From: an uncultured Desulfatiglans sp.
Lineage (GTDB): Bacteria > Desulfobacterota > DSM-4660 > Desulfatiglandales > Desulfatiglandaceae
Direction: 5' to 3'
NCBI GenBank assembly: GCA_900498135.1
Contig: LR026961.1
Coordinates: 3,060,601 to 3,124,600, forward strand
DNA: 64,000 nt
Shown: positions 8,322-16,151 of the stretch, piece by piece
Layout of the letters: every line of letters starts with the position of its first letter
How positions within the stretch are numbered: position 1 is the first letter of the stretch
The notes under the pieces: model-generated
The model's database searches: none
Seen by the model: the letters and a program-made list of their open reading frames with translations, nothing else
What the model was told of the DNA's origin: nothing
Translations under genes and position numbers: made by a program

Positions 8322-9336
8322 GGGGGTCGCCTGCCTGAAAGTGGTTCCAGCCTGATGCCGTAAAGGGGATGATCCGGCCCTCACGGGTTTCGATTTCGAG
8401 ACGTCCGGAGCTGTTCATCCGGCCGATGGGGTAAAGGATGCGGCCGAAGAGGCGGCGGTATTCTTTCGCCAGATCCTCAGCCCTGGCAGGGTCCACGGTG
8501 CAGACGAGAACGTAGTCCTCGCCGCCTGCAAGGGCGAAGTCGACCGGGTCGAAGCCGAAGCGTTTGCAGAAGGCCGGGAGATGGTCCGAAAAGGGGATTT
8601 TCGCCGCCGAAAGCAGCACTCCGAGGCCGCTCGCCTCCGCAATATGCCCGAGGTCCGAACTGAGCCCGTCGCTGACATCGATGGCCGCGTGCACGCCGCC
8701 AGCGCCTGCGAGGAACCTTCCTTCATGGATATGAGGGCGCGGCCTCAGATGGGCCTCGATCAGGCCCCGGTCCATTGGCGATTCCGGGGCCGCCTCCTGC
8801 AGGATGAGGTGCAGCCCGGCGCGGCTGTCTCCGAGCGGGCCGGTGATGAAAACGATGTCGCCTGTCCTGGCGGTGTGGCGAAAGAGGATCTCCGCTTCCG
8901 GCACCTCTCCCGTCACGGCGACGTTGATGACCAGATCCCGGCGCGAACCGGTGGTGTCACCCCCGAGGATATTGACGGAAAAGGCCTGGGCCAGGGATTT
9001 CATGCCGTCATAGAGGTGGTCGAGGTAGTCGAGCGGCACCTCTTCAGGGATGGCGATGCTTACGAAGGCCTCCCGCGGGGTTCCTCCCATCGCGGCGATG
9101 TCGCTCAAGTTGACGGCCAGAGATTTGTACCCGAGGTCGAAACCGCTGATCCGGTCACGGATGAAGTGGACCCGTTCGACCAGCAGGTCGGTGGTCAGCA
9201 GGGTGATCCGCCCCTCCGCCGTTCGGAAGGCCGCCGCATCGTCGCCGATGCCTTTGAGGACTCCGTCCGGACGGACGAGGCACCCCTGGGTCACTCTGCG
9301 GATGAATCCGAACTCGCCGATCTCTTTCAGCCCCAT
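8296..9336 (-). CDS. thiL: Thiamine-monophosphate kinase ThiL
   Basis: The 346-residue product phosphorylates thiamine monophosphate to the active cofactor thiamine diphosphate. It shows the ThiL/PurM-like ATP-binding features: GIGDDAA near residue 30, LTTDLLVERVHF, NLSDIAAMGG, NILGGDTTGS, DVSDGLSSDL and ALAGGEDYVLV. The gene overlaps thiE upstream by 10 bases and thiD downstream by 26, as expected for a tight operon. Length is close to the family norm. Confidence 0.96.
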   Translation of the reverse strand: MGLKEIGEFGFIRRVTQGCLVRPDGVLKGIGDDAAAFRTAEGRITLLTTDLLVERVHFIRDRISGFDLGYKSLAVNLSDIAAMGGTPREAFVSIAIPEEVPLDYLDHLYDGMKSLAQAFSVNILGGDTTGSRRDLVINVAVTGEVPEAEILFRHTARTGDIVFITGPLGDSRAGLHLILQEAAPESPMDRGLIEAHLRPRPHIHEGRFLAGAGGVHAAIDVSDGLSSDLGHIAEASGLGVLLSAAKIPFSDHLPAFCKRFGFDPVDFALAGGEDYVLVCTVDPARAEDLAKEYRRLFGRILYPIGRMNSSGRLEIETREGRIIPFTASGWNHFQAGDPHGNHPGGF

Positions 9337-9977
9337 TGCGCCTTAGCCCTTTCGATCGCCGCCCGAAGTTGTCTGGCGGCCGCCTCGGGGTCTTCTGCGG
9401 ATACGATGGCGGAAACGACCGCCAGGCCGCTCCCGCCGTGCCGGATGACCTCGGCGGCGTTTTCGAGGTTGAGACCCCCGATGCCGATCAGCGGCAGCCG
9501 GACAGCCGCCCGGATCGCCGCGAGCCCGGAGAGTCCAAGGGCGGGGGCGGTGTCCGTCTTGGTCGGGGTGGTGAAGATAGGGCTTACCCCGATGTAATCC
9601 GCGCCCTCCGCTTCCGCCCGGAGGGCGTCGTCCAGGCTTTCCGCGGAGATTCCGATAAGAGCCTTGTCCCCGAGGATCGCTCTTGCCTGCGGAAGCGGCA
9701 TGTCGGTCTGACCGAGGTGGACCCCGTCGGCCTCGACGGCCAGAGCCACATCCACGCGATCGTTGATGATGAGGGGGATGCCGTTTTCATGCAGGAGGCT
9801 CCGCAGAACGAGCGCCTCCTCGATGAAGGTGCGGGTGGAGCAGGCCTTCTCCCTCAGCTGGACGCAGGTCACTCCTCCTCTGACGGCGGCCTCCACTATG
9901 GCTCGCGTCGGACGTCCGCGGGCGAGGCTGCGGTCCGTGACGAGGTACAAGGAATAATCGATCTGTTTGATCTGCAT
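9327..9977 (-). CDS. thiE: Thiamine-phosphate synthase ThiE
   Basis: The 216-residue TIM-barrel protein joins HMP-diphosphate with thiazole phosphate. Motifs visible are SLYLVTDR, GGVTCVQLREK, INDRVDVALAVEADGVHLGQ, IGISAESLDDA, DYIGVSPIFTTPTK and IGIGGLN. The ATG at 9977 has only a weak GAGAG Shine-Dalgarno. The gene lies about 150 bases downstream of thiM, overlaps thiL, and belongs to the riboswitch-regulated thi operon. Confidence 0.96.
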   Translation of the reverse strand: MQIKQIDYSLYLVTDRSLARGRPTRAIVEAAVRGGVTCVQLREKACSTRTFIEEALVLRSLLHENGIPLIINDRVDVALAVEADGVHLGQTDMPLPQARAILGDKALIGISAESLDDALRAEAEGADYIGVSPIFTTPTKTDTAPALGLSGLAAIRAAVRLPLIGIGGLNLENAAEVIRHGGSGLAVVSAIVSAEDPEAAARQLRAAIERAKAQWG

Positions 9978-10125
9978 GGGGTCATCTCTCGGCTCGAAGG
10001 TCGGCGGGCCAGGTTTACGCGGTTCGTAGGGTTCGGAACCGGCCGCCGCCCGCCGAGCGGGCCTCCCGGATGGCGTGCCTCAATGAAACGAGTCTATGTC
10101 AACGGAAATCCCTTTTGACCGTCTG

Positions 10126-10935
10126 TCAGGGCTGCTCGAACCGGCAGCCGGCAGCCAGGGCCTCCGGGGTCAAGTTGTACAGGGCATCGAGGAAGGCGGT
10201 CATAAAACTGCCCGGCCCGTGGCAACTGGAAGCACCGATTTCACCGGCCAGTCCGAAGAAGGCGAGCGCGGTCGCCGCAGCGCTCCAAGGATCAGGGTCG
10301 ACCGCCAGGAACGCCCCGATGGTGACCGTTGCAGCGCAGCCGGTCCCCGTAATGGTCGACATCAGCGGGTGCCCGTTTCCCACCTTGACGGTCCTCACGC
10401 CGTCTGTGACGAGGTCCCTCGGGCCGGTGACGGCGAAGACCGCATGCCGGTTCAGGGCCATTTCCTCGACCCTGTCTCCGAGATCTTCGACGGTGTGCAG
10501 CGAGTCCACCCCTTTCGTCTTCGAACCGGTCCGGGCCAGGGCGAGGATCTCCGAGGCGTTCCCCCTGATGACGGATGGTTTTGCCGCCTCCATGATTTCC
10601 AGGGCGGTCCGGGTTCGGAGTTCGGTCGCGCCTGCGCCCACCGGGTCCAGAATGACGGGTTTGTGCAATTCAGCGGCTTTTCTGCCGGCCTTGAGCATCG
10701 AAGCAATCCAAGGGCCGCTGAGGGTCCCGATGTTCAGAACCAGCGCTCCGGCCAAAGAGACCATTTCCTCCACTTCTTCCTCGGCGTGGGCCATGACCGG
10801 ACTTGCGCCCATCGCAAGAAGGGTGTTGGCGGTGAAGTTCATCACCACGAAATTGGTGATGCTGTGGACCAGAGGTTTCTGGTCCCGGACGGATGTCAGA
10901 TTGCGAACCGCCTGTTCCTTTAACGTATCGAGCAT
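10126..10935 (-). CDS. thiM: Hydroxyethylthiazole kinase ThiM
   Basis: This 269-residue protein phosphorylates hydroxyethylthiazole in the thiamine salvage branch. Family segments are PLVHSITNFVVMNFTANTLL, GASPVMAHAEEEVEEM, LVLNIGTL, VILDPVGAGAT, IRGNASEILAL and ITGTGCAATVTIGAF. I start it at ATG 10935, which gives the normal ThiM length. The frame stays open to 11007, but that stretch is the riboswitch terminator rather than coding sequence. It is the first gene of the thi operon and is directly behind the TPP riboswitch. Confidence 0.96.
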   Translation of the reverse strand: MLDTLKEQAVRNLTSVRDQKPLVHSITNFVVMNFTANTLLAMGASPVMAHAEEEVEEMVSLAGALVLNIGTLSGPWIASMLKAGRKAAELHKPVILDPVGAGATELRTRTALEIMEAAKPSVIRGNASEILALARTGSKTKGVDSLHTVEDLGDRVEEMALNRHAVFAVTGPRDLVTDGVRTVKVGNGHPLMSTITGTGCAATVTIGAFLAVDPDPWSAAATALAFFGLAGEIGASSCHGPGSFMTAFLDALYNLTPEALAAGCRFEQP

Positions 10936-10962
10936 GCTCAACCCCCCGAAAGATGACCCATG

Positions 10963-10995
10963 AAAAAAGCCGCAACCCATCGCGCGGGAAGCGGC
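10963..10995 (-). terminator. Riboswitch-associated intrinsic terminator in the thiM leader
   Basis: On the minus strand GCCGC (10995-10991) plus inner CCC pairs with GGG plus GCGGC (10973-10969), with a two-base internal mismatch, followed directly by six T (10968-10963). It lies between the TPP aptamer and the thiM start, so it is the likely expression platform for thiamine-dependent premature termination. Confidence 0.8.
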
Positions 10996-11033
10996 CTCCT
11001 GGTCCATCCAAATGAATGGAGCCTTCCTTCTTA

Positions 11034-11100
11034 TCCCTACGCTGGCATGACCCAGATCAGGTTCAACGGGTATAATCTCAGGCCTTTAAGGCCACCCCGA
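11034..11100 (-). promoter_or_regulatory. TPP riboswitch (thi box)
   Basis: The minus-strand sequence contains the highly conserved thi-box elements in order: CTGAGATTATACCC, then GAACCTGATCTGGGT, then ATGCCAGCGTAGGGA. It lies about 100 bases upstream of thiM. Binding of thiamine diphosphate is expected to favour the downstream terminator. Confidence 0.97.
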
Positions 11101-11127
11101 AATCTGATTTTTCACAATTTATCCTTC

Positions 11128-11156
11128 ATTTTAAAGAGGCGATACCGGGCTGTCAA
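11128..11156 (-). promoter_or_regulatory. Sigma-70-type promoter of the thi operon
   Basis: On the minus strand TTGACA (11156-11151), a 17-base spacer and TAAAAT (11133-11128) form a near-consensus promoter. Transcription would begin near 11121, about 20 bases before the TPP aptamer, which fits. Confidence 0.8.
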
Positions 11157-11256
11157 GAGGGAGGTTCGATGCGGAACTGAAAAACCGATGGTGCTGAGCC
11201 AGGCTGTGGAGAAAGCTATGCGCCGACAGGGAACGTCCGGTTCGTGGGCGAGGCGT

Positions 11257-12423
11257 TCAGTTGGCCTTACCACCGTGGGATCGGCGCGGGTCATCGTGTT
11301 CCCGATACTCCTGAAGGGCACGCGAAACGGTTTTTCCGCAGGTTTCTTCAAAACGCTTTTCGAGGGCCTGCACTTTGTCGATCCCGCGCCTATCCGCTTC
11401 GGATCCCTCACTTTCCCCGAAGCAGGATGACGGTGTCCCCACCGAAGAGGCCGCGGTGCCGGTAGCAGCCCCCCGGCGAAGATGACAGTCGGCCAGGAGC
11501 AGGATATCCGCCTCCTTCAGGGGCCCTGTGGAGAGAGGGTCGATGTGTGCAGCGGTGGCCAGGGTTTCAGCCACACGCCCGAAGCCGATGTCCTTTAGAA
11601 ACGCGGGCAGGCTTTCCGGATGCTCGGATGCTGCAGGCTTGAGATGCTGCAGGAGTGCAGCCGCCTCGAGGCGTTGGAGGTCCAGAGTGTGCCCGCATGC
11701 CGTGAGGGTATGCCCCAGGAAAGTGGCTAGACACGATGCCTCCTGAATGCGGCGGAGTTCTTCCGGCGGGGTGTTCAGACTGCGAAGCAGTGCAAGGCAT
11801 TCCTCCCGGTCCGGGATGTCCTGCCGGGGCAGTGCTAAGAGAAGGGCCCGATATTTTTCGGGGGTGTCCATGTCCAGCAGCATGAGCCGATCGGGTACGT
11901 CCACCTCCACGCAGTTGCCGGCTTGGGACTGGAAAAAACCTCGCAGCCCATAAGGGCCTTGCCATTGCAGGATGGCCTCGGCCCAGCCCGCATCCAGGAG
12001 GGGGGGGTGGCCTCTTCTACCCGAGAAACGCGGAATGAAGATCCCTTTGCGCGTCGAGGCGTCAAGCGCGTTCGCCAGGAAGCGAAAGGTGCCCGGCCGC
12101 ACGAGCGGCGTGTCCACCGGAAGGACGAAAAAGCCGTCGAGGCCTCGAGGGAGGCTTTGGATCCCGGTCTGGATGGAGGAGAACATCCCCTCTTCGAAGT
12201 GCGGGTTGTGGACCGCCACGGCCCCCGAGGCGGCCAGTCGCCCCGCGAGTTCATCGGCACGAAATCCTGTGATCACGTGAATGTCGCTGAGCCCTATGCT
12301 CCTGAGGTTCCGGATAAGATGCTCCGCCACCGTCGTTTCTCCGAACGGGAGGAGGGGTTTGAAGGCCCCCATCCTGGAGGAGAAGCCGGCGGCGAGCACG
12401 ATCACGCCGAGGCGTTTTTGCAT
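11257..12423 (-). CDS. MobA/MocA-like nucleotidyltransferase fused to an HD-like domain
   Basis: The N-terminal half of this 388-residue protein is a GT-A nucleotidyltransferase of the molybdenum-cofactor type (VIVLAAGFSSRMG, KPLLPFGETT, VLPVDTPLVRP, GRRGHPPLL, DMDTPEKY). The C-terminal half resembles the HD-hydrolase region often fused to such proteins in Desulfobacterota. The expected LLHD box reads LLQHL here, so the metal-binding HD pair appears lost. I start it at ATG 12423; an upstream in-frame ATG at 12492 gives an unlikely leader. It may attach CMP or GMP to molybdopterin, but no molybdoenzyme gene is nearby to confirm this. Confidence 0.85.
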   Translation of the reverse strand: MQKRLGVIVLAAGFSSRMGAFKPLLPFGETTVAEHLIRNLRSIGLSDIHVITGFRADELAGRLAASGAVAVHNPHFEEGMFSSIQTGIQSLPRGLDGFFVLPVDTPLVRPGTFRFLANALDASTRKGIFIPRFSGRRGHPPLLDAGWAEAILQWQGPYGLRGFFQSQAGNCVEVDVPDRLMLLDMDTPEKYRALLLALPRQDIPDREECLALLRSLNTPPEELRRIQEASCLATFLGHTLTACGHTLDLQRLEAAALLQHLKPAASEHPESLPAFLKDIGFGRVAETLATAAHIDPLSTGPLKEADILLLADCHLRRGAATGTAASSVGTPSSCFGESEGSEADRRGIDKVQALEKRFEETCGKTVSRALQEYREHDDPRRSHGGKAN

Positions 12424-12580
12424 CGATTGGACTCCGGGTAGGAAAACTCGCTCGGGTGGTCCCGGTCCCAGGCAGGGATACAGAGGCGGCATTCCCCGCC
12501 CTGGAGCCGTTGAGGCGGAGAAAATCCCCTTCCGCTACGAGGCACCGAAACCGGACCCTTTGAGGAGTATCAATATAGTA

Positions 12581-12770
12581 TCCGTCCGGAAATGAGGATT
12601 ATCCTCATACCCTTCAGGTACGCAGTCCGACCGCTTTGCGGCGGGTCCCGGTCTGGCAGATATCGAAAAAATCAAACGTTTGCGCAACGGCGGCCTGCAG
12701 GCCGCCGTTCAGGCAAACGTGCAGATCGATGCCGGGATTGGCCAAAAAGGCCATTTCCGGATGGAACCCA
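12581..12770 (+). repeat. Dispersed hairpin repeat, copy 1 (one insert module)
   Basis: The left arm begins GTCCGGAAATGAGGATT and the right arm ends CCATTTCCGGATGGAACC. A single insert module with ACCGCTTTGCGGCGGGT lies on the left side. The central stem reads GGCGGCC/GGCCGCC, changed on both sides relative to the usual GGCGACC/GGTCGCC. Confidence 0.9.
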
Positions 12771-12810
12771 GGTAGTTCTCATCCGGAAATGATTTCCCTT
12801 GAGAACCCGG

Positions 12811-12950
12811 TTTCCAATCCGGGAATGAGGATTTTTGGCCAATATCAAGGAAATCAAGCGTTTGCGCGGAGGCGACCTGCAGGTCGCCGCACAAGCAAAC
12901 GTGCAGATTGACGCCGAGATTGGCCAAAAAGACCATTTCCGGATGGAACC
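12811..12950 (+). repeat. Dispersed hairpin repeat, copy 2 (no insert module)
   Basis: A complete copy of 140 bases, 40 bases downstream of copy 1. Its outer arms are TTTCCAATCCGGGAATG and CATTTCCGGATGGAAC. Inner arms TTTTTGGCCAAT and ATTGGCCAAAAA are perfect complements. The centre is GGCGACCTGCAGGTCGCC. The gap 12424-12990 holds these two copies and no gene. Confidence 0.95.
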
Positions 12951-12990
12951 CAGGTAAGAGGTCCGCTGGTGGGCATGGGTTATAAATGGT

Positions 12991-14313
12991 CTACCATTCC
13001 TGGTCGAGATCGACGCCCAGCCGTTCCCATTGGGCGGCACCCTCGGCTTCGCCCCGGGCGACCTCATCTTCGGTCCAGGGGTCCAGTACGAGGCTGTCGG
13101 CGACCAGTTCCCAGATGTATTTCACCTCGTACTTGTAATCCGGGTAGAACTTGGGGATGCGCTTCATGATCTGGTCGTGGCAGTTGGAGCAGCCGACGAC
13201 CACCACGTGGGCGCCCGAATTCTTGATCTGGTTGTACTTCATGCGTCCATGCCAGGCGGCTTCTTCCTCGTAGGGTCCGGGCCACATGCCGCCGCCGGCG
13301 CCGCAGCAGAAGTTGTTGGCGCGGCCCGGCTCCATATCCACGAATTCGTCCACGCACTGCTGGATGATCCAGCGCGGTTCGTCATAGTAACCCTTCCCGA
13401 AGTGCCGTTCGAGTTCGCGACCGTGTTTACAGGAGTCATGCCAGGTGAAGATCTTGCCGGCGTTGACGCTCTTGTCGAGCTTGATGCGGCCGGTCTCGAT
13501 GAGTTCCTTCAGATAATCGTAGAGGTAGATATAATTGATCTCGTTGTCGGGATTCTCGTGGACGCACATCTTCATGCCTTCCCGGCAGCCGTAGGACCCG
13601 CCGCCGCAGTCGGGCATGATCATGCGCTTGATCCGATGCGTCTTCACGAAGTCGATCTTCCGGCGTGCGAGTTCCTTAATGGCGTCATAGTTGCCGGTAA
13701 AGAGCCCCCAGTCGACCGACTCCCAGTTCTCAGAAGGGACCGTCCAGTTTTCTTTGGCGGCATAAAAGATCTTCCACCACCATTTCATGTCCTCGTTGTC
13801 CGCAAAGACCTCTTTGGAGTTGGGGAAGAAGAGGATGTCGGCGTCGTCCTTGTCGACGGGGACGTAGAAGCCCGGCAATTCCTCCTCGGCCAGCTCGTTG
13901 CCGAGGTCTGAGAGCAGGAAGAAATAGTCTGTCTGGGGAATGGCCATGTTGTTGCCGGTGCTCAGGGCATTCGCAACGCCCTTGTGGAGGATCCCGGGGA
14001 CCTCGTCGCGGGGCCGCAGGTGCTTCATGTGCAGCATGATCCAGGGGATGTCGATGCCCATCGGGCAGGCGTAGGCGCAGCGGCCGCAGCCGGTGCAGAG
14101 CCAGGGGAACTTTGAACTCACCACCTCGTCCAGCATGCCTAAGACCAGCATGCGCAGAACCTTGCGGGTATCCCATCCCTCCATTCCGGGGGTCCCCGTG
14201 ATGGGGCAGCCATTGGTGCAGGTGCCGCAGGTCATGCAGGCGTTGAGATCGAATTTGGATAAATGGTCCTGAACGTCCTTGGGTAGTCTTTTCGGGCTGA
14301 GAGCCTCTGTCAT
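12991..14313 (-). CDS. HdrD/DsrK/TmcB-like iron-sulfur protein with CCG domains
   Basis: The 440-residue protein has two N-terminal 4Fe-4S motifs (CMTCGTCTNGCP with Cys26, 29, 32, 36, and CTGCGRCAYACP with Cys73, 76, 79, 83). Two C-terminal CCG-type cysteine-rich regions follow (PDCGGGSYGC; then HDSCKHG, FCCGAGGG and VVGCSNCHD). This layout is that of heterodisulfide-reductase subunit D and the related cytoplasmic subunits of Dsr, Hmc and Tmc membrane complexes in sulfate reducers, which handle dithiol/disulfide or quinol electron transfer. No partner subunit is adjacent, and both flanks carry repeats. The exact complex cannot be assigned. Confidence 0.88.
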   Translation of the reverse strand: MTEALSPKRLPKDVQDHLSKFDLNACMTCGTCTNGCPITGTPGMEGWDTRKVLRMLVLGMLDEVVSSKFPWLCTGCGRCAYACPMGIDIPWIMLHMKHLRPRDEVPGILHKGVANALSTGNNMAIPQTDYFFLLSDLGNELAEEELPGFYVPVDKDDADILFFPNSKEVFADNEDMKWWWKIFYAAKENWTVPSENWESVDWGLFTGNYDAIKELARRKIDFVKTHRIKRMIMPDCGGGSYGCREGMKMCVHENPDNEINYIYLYDYLKELIETGRIKLDKSVNAGKIFTWHDSCKHGRELERHFGKGYYDEPRWIIQQCVDEFVDMEPGRANNFCCGAGGGMWPGPYEEEAAWHGRMKYNQIKNSGAHVVVVGCSNCHDQIMKRIPKFYPDYKYEVKYIWELVADSLVLDPWTEDEVARGEAEGAAQWERLGVDLDQEW

Positions 14314-14696
14314 GTCATCCTCCGATTCCCGGGGCAGCCTGGCGGTCCAGCAGACAGGCGGGGTCCCCGTTCGATATACGTGTATTCTTGCCCTGTGCGA
14401 GCCGTGAAGCCGTCACCATCCCGGTCTTCCAGGTTTGGAATACCAGCCTTTTACCGTAGCCCAGAGTCTTCCTGCTGTCGGACAGGTCAAACAGGCTCTT
14501 GGGGATCCAACGGCTGCGGGAAGGCCGGAAATGACCCTGCGGGTGACTGTATCCCCGAGCGCCGGTTTTGTCAAAGAGGTTTTGCACAAAAAGTTCACGG
14601 AATTTGAACCGGGGGTTTGGCTTATTTCGGTCGAAGGGAGGCGGTTCTCCGATCGCGGCTGGACGATTCTGAGCGCTGCGGGACCGATGCCTGGTC
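14314..14696. other. Intergenic stretch upstream of the iron-sulfur gene
   Basis: No credible gene is seen. Everything from 14697 to 15127 is repeat sequence, described separately. This first part probably holds the promoter for the minus-strand iron-sulfur gene, but I cannot point to one. Confidence 0.45.
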
Positions 14697-14942
14697 TCCA
14701 TCCGGAAAGGGACTTTTTGGACGATTCGTGCGTCTATCTGCATAGTTGCCTGGGCAGCGGCCTGCAGATCGCTGTAGCGCGTCGCAGCGCAAACGATTGA
14801 TTTTCTATGCATTAATAAGATGTGATCCGGCGAGAAACGGTGAGGCTGAGCACGCGCTGCGTGTGAAGTAACCTGGAACCCGTCCCACGGGGGTGGGACC
14901 GAGCACACGCACTGCATGAAGAAAAATCCTCATCTGCGGATG
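14697..14942 (-). repeat. Dispersed hairpin repeat, copy 3 (reverse, two insert modules, decayed)
   Basis: In reverse orientation this copy starts CATCCGGAAAGGGACTTTTT and ends AATCCTCATCTGCGGA. The inner parts are diverged, but GCGCAAACG and CCTGCAG segments are still visible. Two versions of the GTGCTCAGTCCCACC insert module lie in tandem between 14840 and 14925. Confidence 0.75.
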
Positions 14943-14985
14943 GTAAAGCAGGTTCTAGCCGGGAAATCATTTCCGGATGGACTAA

Positions 14986-15127
14986 GTTTCCAATCCGGAA
15001 ATGAGGATTTTTGGCCAATATCAAGGAAATCAAGTGTTTGCGCGGAGGCGACCTGCAGGTCGCCGCACAAGCAAACATGCAGATTGACGCCGAGATTGGC
15101 CAAAAAGACCATTTCCGGATTGGAAAC
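14986..15127 (+). repeat. Dispersed hairpin repeat, copy 4 (best intact copy)
   Basis: Reference copy of about 142 bases. The arms GTTTCCAATCCGGAAATG and CATTTCCGGATTGGAAAC are perfectly complementary. TTTTTGGCCAAT pairs with ATTGGCCAAAAA, and CGTTTGC near the centre pairs with GCAAACA with one mismatch. The centre is the palindrome GGCGACCTGCAGGTCGCC. It ends five bases before the -35 box of the tetR promoter. Confidence 0.95.
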
Positions 15128-15131
15128 TAGG

Positions 15132-15160
15132 TTGACAATGTATCGAGTGTTCGATATGAT
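15132..15160 (+). promoter_or_regulatory. Sigma-70-type promoter of the tetR-family gene
   Basis: TTGACA (15132-15137), a 17-base spacer and TATGAT (15155-15160) make an almost ideal promoter. It lies about 115 bases upstream of the GTG start of the regulator. Confidence 0.85.
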
Positions 15161-15175
15161 ATCGATCACTCGATA
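15141..15175. promoter_or_regulatory. Palindromic operator overlapping the tetR promoter
   Basis: Two 16-base arms, TATCGAGTGTTCGATA (15141-15156) and TATCGATCACTCGATA (15160-15175), are complementary at 15 of 16 positions around a 3-base spacer. The site covers most of the promoter spacer and the -10 box. It is well placed for autorepression by the adjacent TetR-type protein. Confidence 0.8.
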
Positions 15176-15276
15176 TAGCCCGTGGCTTTTTTTGAATCAG
15201 CCGGTGGCTTTTTCCTCTGTCTGATGGTTTTCCATGGTGCATTTCGTTTTTTGAAATCATTGCAAATGAGGGGACT

Positions 15277-15870
15277 GTGTCTGGAAATCAGGGCAGCAAA
15301 GAAAAACTCATCCAAGTGGCCGTGGAACTTTTTGCGAACAGGGGATTCGCGGGGACGTCCATCCGGGACATCGCGAGCGCGATGGGGATGAGCATCTCGA
15401 ATATCTACCATTATTTCGGCAACAAGGAAGGCCTTCTCCTCGCGATACTGGAATACGCTTCCGAGGCTTTGCTGAGGAGGCTCAGAGAGGGTTCGGAAAA
15501 AGAGGAGGAACCTGTCCGAAAACTGAAGAGCCTCGTCCAGACGCACCTGAAGCTTTCAAGAGAATTTCTGAGGGAATCGAAGATATTCTTTCTGGACGAG
15601 GATCATCTTTCGCAGGAAGGGCATCGGATCAACTGCAGGATTCAGCGGGAAATCCTGGATATGTACGTCCAGGTCCTCAGTGATCTTGCAGAGGAAGGTC
15701 TGGTGCAAACCCGCAGCATCAAGATTCTGGCATTCAACATACTAGGGGTGATCAACTGGCATCTGAAGTGGTTCCGCACCGAAGGGGAACTCTCTCACGA
15801 GCAGGCCGTCGAAGAGATTTTGGATTTCATCCTTCATGGCGCATTGGGCTTGGGGCGAGGGGAGTGCTGA
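15277..15870 (+). CDS. TetR/AcrR-family transcriptional regulator
   Basis: The 197-residue protein has the classic N-terminal TetR helix-turn-helix (KEKLIQVAVELFANRGFAGT, then SIRDIASAMGMSISNIYHYF and GNKEGLL, residues about 8-55). A helical ligand-binding domain follows. The GTG start at 15277 has a GAGGGG Shine-Dalgarno four bases away. It probably binds the palindrome in its own promoter. The alcohol dehydrogenase gene follows 280 bases downstream on the same strand and is a candidate target. The ligand is unknown; the acidic C-terminal part resembles regulators of acyl-CoA metabolism only in general layout. Confidence 0.93.
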   Translation: MSGNQGSKEKLIQVAVELFANRGFAGTSIRDIASAMGMSISNIYHYFGNKEGLLLAILEYASEALLRRLREGSEKEEEPVRKLKSLVQTHLKLSREFLRESKIFFLDEDHLSQEGHRINCRIQREILDMYVQVLSDLAEEGLVQTRSIKILAFNILGVINWHLKWFRTEGELSHEQAVEEILDFILHGALGLGRGEC

Positions 15871-16151
15871 TCAGCGAGGAACCATGCCTCGAGCATCCAG
15901 CGGGATGCGTCCTTGCTTCCGGCAGGTTCGATGGGTTGCCGGCGCGAGCGCACGGGTCTGTCTCATCCGGCCCTGCTTTGCGTTTGAGTGTGGATCTCGA
16001 GCGTGTTTCCGGATATCGCCGTGGAAGAAGTTGAGAGGGCAGACCGGTGCAGTCAGGTATGGGGCCGGGAAATGGTAAGGGCATGTTCTGAAACGCTGAG
16101 AGGCGGAACAGACCATCGACTTGAATCGAGTGGACACGGAGGGGAGTCATC

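Noticed and set aside
12655..12955. CRISPR-like array because similar hairpins lie close together
   Set aside because: Only two units are near each other, units are about 140 bases, spacing is irregular, and copies occur in both orientations across the window; no cas genes are present.
12672..15260. Small open frames recurring in several intergenic gaps with similar peptide sequences
   Set aside because: They are translations of the dispersed hairpin repeat; no ribosome-binding sites, and frames differ among copies.
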